DNA of 64,000 bases. Source: Takashimella koratensis (lineage: Eukaryota; Basidiomycota; Tremellomycetes; Trichosporonales; Tetragoniomycetaceae). The number at the start of each line of letters is the position of its first letter. Within the stretch, counting starts at the first letter, position 1. Below, in pieces: positions 35,629 through 48,588 of the stretch. The stretch lies in the NCBI GenBank assembly GCA_003116875.1, contig BCKT01000014.1, forward strand, positions 132,149-196,148, written 5' to 3'. The notes below the pieces were generated by a model that made no database searches, had not been told where the DNA came from, and was given only the letters and a program-made list of their open reading frames with translations. A program made the position numbers and the translations under genes.

Positions 35629-36322
35629 GGTTGAAGGCCAATCATCTGAGAAACTCAGCGTTTCAGCCTCCAACAACGACGCGGCGACGAGACATTCCGA
35701 CGCGCTTCGGTTGCTCCCTGAGAGGCCTTTCGCGTACTTCACCGAAAACATCCAGTCGTTGGACACCTCGATTCTGCCGCCAGACGAGCTCAACTCCAGA
35801 ACAACTTCTGTCAGCAATCCCGCAGCCGGTCAGTTGCTCTATTTGCAAGGCATCAACGAACCCCCTTCCAACTTCTTCCCCTTCACAGGATACCACCTGC
35901 TGCTCCCAAGGGAAACAATCGAAGTACTCGAAGGGACCACTCAGACTACTACACGACTGGACGCGTTGATCGTCGCCGGTAAAAAATCGAAAGACTGGCC
36001 CCGGATCTGGGCCGTCACATCGGTTCTCGGAAAAGACGGTTACGATGCATCCATTCGCGCTGATGACAGCGACGATCTGAAATGCATACTCCCCGAGATT
36101 GGCGAATCCGCATTCAATCAGACCGCTTCATCACAGGGCATCCAGGAGTGGGAGGTGGCTTTGACGTACAAACAGAAGGGGACGGGCTTGGAGTTCGAAG
36201 GGACGGCCGTACTCAGCAAGATCGTCGAAGGGTACACTGGCGTCACAAGCATCGAGACGGGTGCGCGGCCGTTCCTGATCATCCCCAACTTCACCAATTG
36301 GATGATCCTGCAAGGAGAGTGA
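35629..36322 (+). pseudogene. Family A member 6, no start codon found
   Basis: An open frame from a stop near 35626 to TGA at 36320-36322, about 230 codons, with protein-like composition but no ATG near its start. It contains SILPPDELNSR (compare IPASEL of other members), FTGYHLLLPRETIEVLEG and a C-terminal block WEVALTYKQKGTGLEFEGTA that resembles the ELETTLVYHGVTIDGRG block. The N-terminus is either lost, in another frame (35601-35640) or on an upstream exon that I cannot identify. Confidence 0.5.
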
Positions 36323-37966
36323 GGGCGTCCTCTTCATACACTCGTGGCTGCTGCTCCGAGCTGCTAGCGTTCCTCCGGAACCTCTTCTTTCTTTTGACAA
36401 CTGTGTCTTTGCAGTTCGGGAGGTTTGTATAGCTTGGTTCGGCGTTTGATACTTCAGCGGTTGTGTTTCCCTCAGTTTGTTGCCGTGCGTGGAGGAGCAA
36501 TGGATCTTTTTGTTCATAATGTCAGGATGAATGAAGATGTCAGTGGTGGGCCAGGTGTGTTAAGGGCTCAATTGGTTCGTAGCGATGACAGTGGGTTGTT
36601 TGGACGCATTGTAGGGATGACGAATGGAGTGACGTGACAATCGCCGACGGAGCCAGCCATGGGATGATAAATGGCCCGTTGGGTCGCTATACCCGAAGCA
36701 AGGTGGAATTTAGACATGTGAAACCCGATTTGGGCAGGTGTATGGATGGGGTCTAGGTTGCCGTAGGCTGAGATCTGGTGTTTACTGGGGAGGAGGTGAG
36801 GTGGGGTGGTGGGTAGGATGAGCGGTGGCTTGACGTTAAGGGATGAATTGCGGGGGAATGGACTGGGCCTAATTATTTCCTACTGCGGCTATGTTTTGAA
36901 TCCTAGCCTACTCGACGGGAAATGCACTGGGCAGTGGATGGATGCATGCATCCAGCCAGTCTCGCAGTCACGTCGCGTGCGTAACAGCGTCGAGGGCAGT
37001 CGGTCGGTCTGGTCGTGAAGGTGATAGCGAGCACACAGAGTTATATCCATTGCTAGCGGGGATACCGTTGTTGTCGTTTGTCCATCCACTAACCGCTGTG
37101 CTGTGCACCGTCTCACAACCCGCTCACCACTTAGCTCACCCTCGACAGCGTCTCCCACACCCTCGCGACCACCTCTCACCCCCACCGACACCCCATTTGG
37201 CCCTCTCCATAGAAGCTATCACCCTGCTTCACGCATTCCCAGGTCCATCCTCACTCACAGGACCTCTTGCTTGATCGCCTCGTCAACTTATTTTTTTTCT
37301 TTTCTCCGTTGTCCTTTGGATTTTCTCGGTCTCCCATCCTCCTCTCACTTCCCACTCTCTCACCGCCCCGTCTGGCTCCTCCGCAGTTCACAGCAAAGGA
37401 GCACAAGGCGTGGTCTCACCACCTCTCGCCCTCTCGTCAGCATCTCACCACCGACACTGGCCTATCCCCCTGGCTCCCTGACGACTGCGTACCGACCATT
37501 CACCGACTGGCTCGACAACTCAAGGACGGAGTGATTTGCTTGGCTACGCGAATCAAACGTCACCACCGCTCAATCGTCTTTCAGCGACCAAGCGGCCACC
37601 GCGATATCGAAACAATCAGTGAACAGTGAGCTCCCCTGCTGCTCCCCCTACCCCTGTGCTGCTGCTCTGCTACACCCTTGCTCCCATCCACCTACTACAT
37701 CCCCTTTCTGGACGACCAGCTTCGCGCAGTCGAGAGCTAACGTGGATAGCACCTAGCGTTCCTCCTGGACACGACCAACTCTCTCCGAGATCGCCGCCAT
37801 CGCTACTGCGCCCCCCTATCGATTCTTTCCACCTTAACGCGCGACTCGTCTCCCATCCCGACTGCGTCCCCTCACTCATCTTCCCCCACCTGGATCCTCC
37901 CCGACCTGGTGATCCTCCGTCCCTCGCCCCTTTCCCCTAACCCTCCTCGACCCGCCGCTTGCGTCC
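36323..37966. other. Gene-free stretch, probably including the GT69 leader
   Basis: 1.6 kb without convincing coding sequence. The last 850 bp are strongly CT-rich on the plus strand, typical of a fungal promoter and 5' leader. Short ATG-started frames there are unremarkable. Confidence 0.5.
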
Positions 37967-40096
37967 ATGTCAACGGATCCTCGGGCCCCGCTCTCACACC
38001 ACCACGCAGACCACAGCTCTTCCAGATCTTATAACGACCACAACAGTCACCACCCGTATCCTTCCCTCTCGACTCTCGGTCCTGGCTACAATAGCACCGC
38101 CTCTGCGCGTTCGGCCTCACCTTCTCATTCTCATTCCTCCCGTTCGTCGTCCTTCACCGGTTCACCTCCGCGCAAACACTTCCTCTCTCTCCCGATGGTT
38201 GGCGGGTCGCGTCTCCCCTTCCAACTCCCGCGCGCCCTCACCCGCGCCCTGATCGGCGTCCTCGCGCTCGTCATTCTCTTTCTCGTCTTCTCCCACCCCG
38301 GATCAGGTATCGACGATGGGATATGGGACGCGAGCACCTTCTCCGAACGACACCGCGGGTCACGATTCGGTTTGAAATCGATTCGAGAACGGTTCTCGTG
38401 GTCAGACCTGGCACAGTACGCTTCCCCAGCACCGCAGAGCCAGCGCAAGGGATCTTCCCCTCGCCCCAACCTTAACCGCCTACAGCATGACCCGGCTGCT
38501 GAGAAGAACAACCACACGGGCTACTCGCGTATCCTCATCCACGCCAACCCGAACGAGTACGAGCTCGGCCCGCTGCCGACGCTTGAGCAGGCGTTCGCCC
38601 ACCTCCACCCCCGGCTGCGCGACATCAAGGCCAAGGTCCCCGCTGTTCCCCAGGAGCACGACTTGGCCAACCCCATCTTCCCACCCTTCCTCACCGAGGA
38701 CCTCCAAGAGCGATACGCTCACCTCCGACCGGAGCGCGACCCGAACACTGGCGAGATTGTTGATGGCACGCAGAAGCGGTACCTTATGGTTACGGTCTGC
38801 CGCAATGTTGCAGGTGAGTTTTCAGGTTACAAACTGCTTCGGAAGTCTCTAACCCGGCCGCAGGTATGCTCGCCGACTGGTTCTCGGCGTGGACTGTGCT
38901 TGCCGACTTTGTCGGACCGGAATCCCTCGTCTTCTCGCTCATGGAGGGCGACTCGCCCGACGGCAGGTACGTCTAACAAGCTGTCCCTCTTGCCTCGAGC
39001 CCCAGCTGACCTCGTATCAGTGGCGAGCTGCTTGCCGGAGCCATGCGCGAGCACCTTCTCTACATTGGTGTCCCTCCCGAGAACATCATTATCTCCACTC
39101 ACCTCCCCTCGATCGACTGGGAAGCGTCACACCGAATCGAGCTTCTCGCATCGATGCGTAACGCCGTCATGCAGCCAATCTTCGCCTCCAAGACCCCGCA
39201 CCTCAGTCCTGACGGGTACCCTTGGTCCGCCATCGTCTTCTACAACGATGTGTATCTGTCCGCAACGCATTACCTCGAGTTGCTGCATCAGCATTTCTTC
39301 CAGGATGCGGATATGACATGTGGTTGGGACCACGCGGGTAAATGGTTCTATGACGGCTGGGTTGGACGTGATATGGCTGGTGACTTGTACACGCCCTTCC
39401 CCGTTCGCGAGGAGGACCAGGACCTCCCCCAAAAGGTGAGTCAGGACGGCATTCACCTCCATCCCTCCTTCTGAGCCCAAACTGATACCTTGATTAGGTC
39501 TTCCCATCGCACCCGCCCACTCGCGACCGATTCAACCACAACCTCCCCTTCCAAGTCTTTGCCGGATGGAACGGTATCGCCGTCATGAACCCAGCTCCCT
39601 TTATGCCTCCCTTCAACGTCCGGTTCCGCCGTGGTACCCCTCGCCGACCGGATCAGCAGCCGGGGGAGGAAGAGTGTCAGCAGAGTGAGAGCGCATTCAT
39701 CTCGTGGGACTTTTGGAAGTATGGGTTCGGCAGGATCCAAACGGTTCCAGGCGTTCACTTGACGTATGGAAAGGACGATGCGAGGATTCGAGGTTGGGTC
39801 GAGTTCCCGGATGGCGCTGAGGGATTCTCGGAGAAGATTGACTGGCAGGATGAGTGAGTGGTTTTGCTTCCCTCTTCCTTTCTCCATCCTTTACCTTATT
39901 CCCTACCGCTATCATACCCTCCACCGCCTCCTTTGGCGTGTTCAAATCCGCAAACTGACACCCACGCAGACCACCAAGAAAGGTTCGATGTCACGACTGG
40001 CCGGACAGGCCGGGCAAGGGCTGGTGGGCTTGGGACACGGTCCGATGGGTCGACTCGCCCAAGCTCGAGATCATCCGGATAAAGGATGAGGAGTGA
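37967..40096 (+). CDS. GT69 alpha-1,3-mannosyltransferase (CAP59/CMT1 family)
   Basis: A Golgi type II membrane glycosyltransferase of the family that in Cryptococcus includes CAP59, CAP60 and CMT1 (capsule and mannan building). Five exons (37967-38813, 38864-38966, 39021-39435, 39498-39853, 39970-40096) give 615 aa. A Ser/His-rich cytosolic tail is followed by one membrane anchor (about residues 93-109, LIGVLALVILFLVF) and a lumenal domain. Family blocks: YLMVTVCRNVAGMLADWFSA, LVFSLMEGDSPDGSGELLAG, HRIELLASMRNAVMQPIF, SAIVFYNDVYLSATHYLELL (the FxNDV motif), DMTCGWDHAGKWFYDGWVGR, FAGWNGIAVMNPAPF and CHDWPDRPGKGWWAWDTVRW. Which paralogue it is cannot be told from this. The intron before the last exon is supported by phase and by the CHDWPD...WDTVRW ending. 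Confidence 0.92.
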
Positions 40097-40525
40097 TAGT
40101 CGTGGATTTGGGGTAAGGGGCGCGAGGCGTGAGGCCCGGGCTGTGGGCGAAGGATCGTTGGTTTCGGAACGGAGTGGTGTACAATTTTGCTCAAGAATTA
40201 TGGTGCGGGCGAGGGCAAGGAAGATTGGATATGCGGAAAGCATGACGTTGGAGACGTCAAAGTCAAGTTTTGTGGTTTGATCACACGTGTGATTCTTGGT
40301 TATCCCATTCTCAGGCATATGCAGAAAGTCTGCGTTCATGAATCGTTTTTGCACAACCGTCACGTCTACGAACACAAAGGAGCCCAAACTAAACATCAAA
40401 AGAAAAAACGAGCGAGACCACGCGACCTTGTTTTCATCATAACACTGTCGTCTTTCTCGACGACCAACACCACCTACGTCAACTTGACGATACCGATATC
40501 TGCCTTGCTTGCTTGGGTTTAGACC
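40097..40525. other. Convergent intergenic region, 429 bp
   Basis: Between the GT69 and aldehyde dehydrogenase stops. No gene seen. Confidence 0.5.
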
Positions 40526-43377
40526 TCATTTGAAGCTTCTGACGAGTGATATCAAACCGAAAGTGATGCCGACGGCAGTGAGGAGGAACCGGATGACCAG
40601 CCGGAAAGTTCCAAGCCTCTGAGCACGACGGAGCCGCCTTGCCTCGCGCTCCACGCTGACGGGTCGGGCGTAAGGGACGCCAGGAGAAAGGAGGATACTG
40701 AAGAGTCTGCGCGCAAATGCCTTCAGGTTGGGTGGGTATCGAAGGCGCTGAACGGGCTCGAGGCTGGGCAAGGGGTCAGTAAATCAATGCAGGGCAGACA
40801 GAGACGGTGAACATGTGAATCTCGGTAGTGAAGCGCTTACAGGTTGGACACTTCCAAAACAGCTAGGGTTGGACGTCAGCATCATGACGACAGCAGACTA
40901 GCTTAGTAGAGACTTACCTTTGCGGTGGGTAAAGGTCTGATACCCATACTCTCCATGGTACGAGCCCCCTGATCTCATGTCAACTCTCACGTATTGTCTC
41001 ACACTGCAGAAAAAAAGCAGAGAGGTAGACTTACATCCGCTGTCTCCAATTCCGCCAAAGGGGATGGTCCGAGCTGTCAGAGAGTGTCAGATCATTACTC
41101 TTTTAGGCACATGATCAGACATACAGATAGTGGCAAAGCCAAAATCGTTCCAGGTGATCGACCCGCTGGTCGTCTCCTCTAGCACTAGGGATATCATCAA
41201 CGATCCGCTTAGCTGAACAGGATGGATCCTTCATTTCATACTTACCTTGGTTGAAAATTGAGCGTTTCCCGGCGCACACATAAAGCGCCAACGGGTGAGG
41301 CCTGTCATTGACGTACTTGACCGCAGCGTCGATATTCTAGACCAATCAGATTTCCAATATCAGCTCCCAAGTCTCAATCCCCCAAGTTTCGAGACTTGAG
41401 TCTGAGACCGTCTACACGAGATTACTCACCTTGATCGGAATGATCGGGATAAGGGGCCCAAAGATCTCTTCCTTGAGGACCAACCCTTCCTCCTCCCCTG
41501 CTCCTTCTGGCATCTTCACCAAACAAGTCCCCATCTTCCTCCTACTTTCGTCCTTTTCCCCGCGGTACACGCTGTACCCCTTCCTCTCGAGGTCGGTGAG
41601 AGCCGAGTCGATTCGTTCAAAGTCGCGTGAAGAGCGGAATGAGGAGGCCATGGAGCTGTGTAGGATCGACATAGGGTCGGGAGAAGGGGGCTCAAACTCT
41701 CCCAGTCTGAGTTGCAAGGCTGTTAGCAGGAAAGAGATGAGGCGGTGAGAATAGGGACGTACGCCTTTTTGCATTCAGCGAAGAAGGCGTCGGCTTTGTC
41801 GCTCTCGCAGAGAACATAGTCGGGTGCGACTGGGGTTCAGCGACCGTCCACTTGATGACAAGCCTTACCACACATCTGTGTCCGTTGTCAGCGCCACGTC
41901 GAGGATGGGCCTCAGCTAGACATCAGGCAATCGACGTACCTGGCCAATCCCGAGCTCCTTGATACTGAGCATCCTACGAGCGGCGATCGCCAGATTCGCG
42001 CACGACGAGATGATCACTGGGCTCTTCCCTCCAAGCTACGAGGGGCAGATGATCAGTGTCCCCGTCTCTCCGCCAGTGCATGAAGCTCCAGCCGGACCTC
42101 GCACCCACCTCGAGAGTCGTAGGGGTGAGAGTCTTCGCAGCTGCCCCAGCGACAATCTTGCCAACGTTTCCTGAACCTGTGAACACGACTGGTACAATTC
42201 ATCAGCTGATCAATGATGACTCCAGGTTCAATATCCAACGGAAAAGGAAGAATGTCAAGTTGATGATGTTGGGACTTACTGTGTCCCCATTGCTTTTCGA
42301 GAAGCCGAGTCGAGTGTTCAGCCGCACCAAGGACAACAGCGTACGCCTCGGGGTCAAGGTACTTTGGCAGGATATCCGCCAACAACGCTGAGCTTGCGGG
42401 CGAGTGTTCCGAAGGCTACCAAATCACCTCGTCAGTATCTACCGTCCTCATTCATCTTCTCGTCTGGATTTTTTGGCTGACCTTGAGGATGACGGGGCAA
42501 CCCGCGGCGATGGCACCGATAAGTGGACCGAGAGAGAGCTGCCAGGGGTAGTTCTTCCATCAGCTCCAATCGAGACCTTCGCTCACCCATGGACTGATGA
42601 TCTGCGCCCGGGTGATCAGCTCTCACTCCGTTATACGAAAGCTGTCTTGTCAAGGACTTGCCAGGGAGACGCCCTTGGGCTGCTTTCGGACCCGTGGAAC
42701 TGGTATCCGATGTTAGCAGGATTCATGAAGCGTGGAGTGAATGAGATCAGAGGGTAGGGTGACTCACACATGCCCTTGTAGGCAAGGAGGGCGTCTCGAA
42801 TCTTGTACTCGTCTTGAGCCCACTCGGGCAGCCTCCTAATCGCAATCTCGATCTCTCCAAACAACATCCACAGCTAGAGAAGTCAACCAACTTTCGGCCA
42901 ACCACCTTTTCCCAACCACCGCTACAACACACTCCTAAACTCCTAATCCCGCCGTTTTTCTAAAGTTGAGAAGTATCTCACCTCGGTAGCTTCGACGTCA
43001 AACCCGTCTCTGTCCAAGTCGGCCTTCATCGCTGCCTTGATCAGGTCCGAGTTGTCTTGGATCATGTACGCGAGCTGTTTAAGGTTGTACAACCTGTATC
43101 CGAGTGGAACGGTGGTGTGTTCTGCGAAAGTTGCGGAGAGTCGCGTGTAGGCCTGGGTGCCGAGACGGGATCAGCATCACTTGCAGGGTGAGGGCTAGTG
43201 TGTAGGTTGTAGCTTGGGATGGGAAGAGGACTGAGGACGCCAAGCGGACCAAGCGCCAGTCGGACACGCTTGGAAAGAAGCCGGTACGAGCCGACCAGAG
43301 CGACGATGAGGAGATGAGGACTGACTCACCGCATCAATGGCATCCATCGGAGTGTCGGTGTACTTTGGCAGCGACAT
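40526..43377 (-). CDS. HFD1: Fatty aldehyde dehydrogenase, ALDH3/HFD1-like, tail-anchored
   Basis: Oxidises long-chain aldehydes to acids with NAD(P)+; family members sit on ER, lipid droplets or mitochondria. Eighteen exons sum to 1,614 nt (537 aa), all phases consistent. Blocks: KQPKGVSLIISPWNYPWQLS, GAIAAGCPVILKPSEHSPAS, FTGSGNVGKIV, catalytic Glu region LELGGKSPVII, catalytic Cys in GQMCVAPDYVL, EEIFGPLIPIIPIK and IPFGGIGDSG. The C-terminus ends in a hydrophobic anchor (LVIRFLLTAVGITFGLISLV, then RSFK), as in HFD1/ALDH3A2. Very small exons: 15 nt (42601-42587, coding IISPW) and 7 nt (41875-41869, coding the catalytic Cys). The intron 42661-42602 begins with GC (GCAAGT), not GT. Start at 43377 gives MSLPKYTDTPMDAIDA. 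Confidence 0.92.
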
Positions 43378-43952
43378 GGCTGGTGCCGTGTTTAATGTTG
43401 GTGAGTGCGGATGGAGGATGGTGAGGACGAACCATGACGAGGTAGAGGTTACCGTCGCCGGCGGCCGGTTGCATGCATCATTTTGTTCCGAACTCCAACG
43501 TGGCACCTGACCGACGACCCAGTGGCGAGCTTTACCCAACGTACACCTCCGCAACACCACCATCTTTTGCAGACAAAGGGAACGACGTCCGTCGCAGGTG
43601 TCTGCGGGAAATCAGGGGCAGATGAGGGTGGGTGGGTGAGATGAGTACGGACTCGGAGAGGTTGGGAAACAAAGCAAAGGAGCGCGAGGATGAAAGGAGT
43701 TTTGCTTTCTCAACTCGCTTTGTTTGTCTAGAGTGCCAGACTGATTGTTCATTGTCTTTGCATACTATCCTCTACTTGTCTCCCCAGCTACCCTTCAGCT
43801 TGATTCTGTCACTTGGGTGGAGGTCGTCTCGTCTCAGCTCGCTTTCTTCTCACCTCACCTTCGCCACGATTGGAATGCCATTGTGATACTTGTCCAACCC
43901 TGAGCACATCACCCGCGCCTTCCTGCTCCGCCTACTTACTCATGACGCGCCA
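43378..43952. promoter_or_regulatory. Divergent promoter of aldehyde dehydrogenase and Cys-rich membrane protein
   Basis: 575 bp head-to-head. CT-rich leader before 43953; no TATA box stands out. Confidence 0.45.
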
Positions 43953-45976
43953 ATGACCTTTCCACCACACCGCACGACCCGACCCCCGGTCGACAGAGTC
44001 AACCGACTCGAGCCAGCTGCTCTGCTCGCCCTTCTCTCCCTCTTCTCCTCCCGCCTTCTCCTCTCTCCCGCTCTCCTCGCCGCTGTCCTCCTCCCGTTTC
44101 CCGTCAGGGCTCAGTACACCAACACGACCTGTCCCAACAACTCGACAACTTCTTTCCTTTTCAACTCCGCTGGAGATTCACCATGGTACGTAACTCTTCA
44201 CTCCAGCCCTCTCATCTTTCTCCTACTTTTTCTCCTTGGCGGTACCCAGCTGATCATGCTTTCCCACGCGTTTCCAGCCTCGCATGGTCGCGGATCCGGT
44301 CCCTGTGCCTCTCGTCAAATAGCTACGTCAACGTCCCCCCTCTTCTCGATAGCACCTGGCAGTACTCTGCCCCAGGCTCGGGATCTACCATCTGCGACTG
44401 CAACGTGGTCTCTTACGCCCTGATGGTGAGTTGGAACTACTTTCCTCTCCTCTGGCTAGATCACCCTGACTTTTTCAAACTGCAGGCAGGTTGTACGTAT
44501 TGCCAGCTCGGAACAGTCGCCAACGTTCAAAGCGAGAACGACTGGGCGTCGGGGTGTACCAACTACACGTCTCAGGGGTGAGTGTCGAGCTTCCTCGTCG
44601 TCCTCGTTTGGCAGCTAGCTCATTCTCCCTTAGCCTTGGTTTCACCGAGAAAGCCGAGACCATCGCTGCGTTTGCCTGGAACCCATGGAACGGTGAGTCT
44701 TTAATTGGTCGTTAGGAGCCTCTCGCTGATATCTGTGCAGGTGCCCAATGGGACCCAAGTAAGTTTTCACGCCGCTTCAAGCTTTCATCTGCCATCTTTG
44801 CTGAAACATACAGCGCAAGCATCTGCCTCGGCATCGCTGTATACCGCCTACCCTACCGAAACTTACACCATCACCCTCACCCGCGCCTTCTCGAATCCCA
44901 CTGGGCTCATCGCCAGCTCTGCCTCTTCCACCACCTCTCCTACTCCTTCCTCATCTGGAACCACCAACTCAACTTCCTCCGATACCTCTTCGTCCGTCTC
45001 GAGTCCCGCTATCGGCCTGATTGTCGGGGGCACGATCTCAGGCGTCGTTGGTCTTCTCATCGTCGTCACAATCACCATCCAATGCTGGCGCAGTAAATGG
45101 AAGCCACCCAACCTATCCCCTACTTCACCGGGAACGGCAGGAGACAAACTCCTCGGTGGGTTGGGGAAGAAGCGGGAGAGTTCATGGTTTGGTGGACCGG
45201 CGGCGTTTGCGGATCCCCGGCCGGCTCCTAGACCCGACCACCTTGGAGGAGGGGTGGACGAGGAGAAAGCGATAGATGGACGGTATACGACGACGAGCGA
45301 GAGGCTCAAGATTAACCCGCCCACAGCTAGCGAGTCGGACGAGTCCCCAATGGGCGATAGGCTACAGGTCGCGCTCTCTCCTGAGACGTACTACTACCAT
45401 TCGCCTGACGGCAAACCATCTTCTCTCCCACGTTCCCCAAACCCTTCGCCACCAAGCATGTCTTCTGGGTCCAAGGAAGGCCTGGGGTCGGACGGGCCGA
45501 AGAGCACACCGAGACCCGACTATATACGGCCGTATAGCGACGCGAAGACCCTGCCGTCGCTATACGAGCCAGCAACCGGTGCGCCGCGGTGGGCACGGAG
45601 CTCGAACCAGTCTGTGGATCTAGGGGGTGAGCGGGAGTTGTACTCGCCTGAGAGTCGGTACCCGGCCACCGAGGCAGGATGGCCGTCTCGACCACCGACG
45701 GCGGTAGAATATTCGGATTTGAGAAGGGTATCAGGCGGACAAGGCGTCAATAGCGACCAAGTTAGAAGCTGGTACGAGAGCGCCGCACTCCCGCCGTTAC
45801 CGCCAGGACGAAGTGACGACCCCTCGCCACCATCGTCGGTCCCGTCCCCAAGCTCGAAACTGAAGAAGAAGAAAAAGAAGAAAAAATCGACCACGACACC
45901 TGTCTCTGCTGTGGAAGGCAGTCATCAGGGCCCTGTCGAGATCAAGCCGAAACCGACCAGTCCAGTCAAAGGTTAG
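43953..45976 (+). CDS. Single-pass membrane protein with Cys-rich ectodomain and long cytosolic tail
   Basis: Not assigned to a characterised family. Six exons (43953-44185, 44278-44425, 44486-44577, 44634-44692, 44741-44758, 44814-45976) give 570 aa. A hydrophobic N-terminal signal segment (about residues 20-50, rich in Leu/Ala) is followed by an ectodomain with at least seven cysteines, several in CDCN and GCTYCQLG patterns, and N-glycosylation sequons (NTT, NNS, NST, NYT). Then come a Ser/Thr-rich stalk, one transmembrane segment (AIGLIVGGTISGVVGLLIVV) and a Pro/Ser-rich cytosolic tail with a KKKKKKKKS basic run near the end. The layout resembles wall-integrity or mucin-like sensors, and similar hypothetical proteins are common in basidiomycetes; the role is inference. 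Its stop lies 122 bp from that of the next, convergent gene. Confidence 0.8.
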
Positions 45977-46098
45977 TTTATCGTATCATGTTGTAGATCG
46001 AGCCGCTAAGTAGGCAAGAAGCCATTGGCACTGAATTTCCTTGTTCCATGCAAAAGGAGTGAGAGAGGGAATGTAGAGAGGATATCGGTGTATAGTGT

Positions 46099-47630
<1,532 letters not shown>

Positions 47631-48588
47631 GGTGATTTGTTGAGGTGCTGGTGGGGTCTGGGTGGTTGGGTGGATGAGAGATGGGTTAACGGGAGAAAGA
47701 TGGATGGCCTGATCCCCAAAATCCAAAAGTGGACCCATCCGACCTCCACGGTCAGTCGCGTGGCACCCCGCCGTGGCAATCACCCCGCTCTCCCTCCGGA
47801 CCAATCTATCGCATTCTACGATGCCATCCTCTCTCATTCAGCTGGGATCCGGATCGATGCGGGTCCTGGATGCTCGCCCGCTCCGTACTCATCCGGTTCT
47901 GCAGCTCGCTCGGGTCTGTCGCAGCTCTTCTCGACGTTTCTTCCATCGTTCCCTAACTCAGGTTCACCGACATCGCGTCCGAATCCCCGAGCGAGGGACT
48001 GAGCCGAGTGTTTCACTCAGAGTGGACTGACCTTAGCACAGAGGTCACTGCGGAGCCCCTTTGTTGATTTTCCCCCGTTGTTTTGGCTGATCCAGCCAAG
48101 AGACTGGGCGAGGGATCCCTGGCATCGCTGCGGAGCGAATCAGTAGTGGGACAAAAAGTAGTGGGACAAAGTGGAGATGCGATGCATTTGCCATCGTATA
48201 CTTATCCATATCTAACTTGACTACCGACAACTCCAGCACGCAGGCTGTTGTCGTAACCGCTGACAGCACCGAGAGGGCGACTTGCTCAATCGCTTACCCA
48301 ATCTATCCGCCAGTACGAGCCGCAGCGCAACGCCGCAGCACCACTGCGGACCATCTATATCTGGTCCACCTCAACCTCTTCAACAACCCACCTCCACCTC
48401 CAGCTCTCAACATCGCCAATTCTACGATGACCTTGTGTATACCTGTGTAACCTCCCACATCCGCCTCGGACTCCATTTCTCCCAATATTCACATTACCCA
48501 AAACCCAAAGGAAGGCCACTCTGGTACCCGTGTCGATCCTTTGTGCCTTGATCCGATCGCCCGGTCGTCCTAACAAAGGGTGACAGCC
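47631..48588. promoter_or_regulatory. Divergent intergenic region between CBR1 and the LCCL protein
   Basis: About 960 bp without a gene that I can support. A directly repeated GTAGTGGGACAAA (near 48146 and 48160) is the only local structure noticed. Confidence 0.45.
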
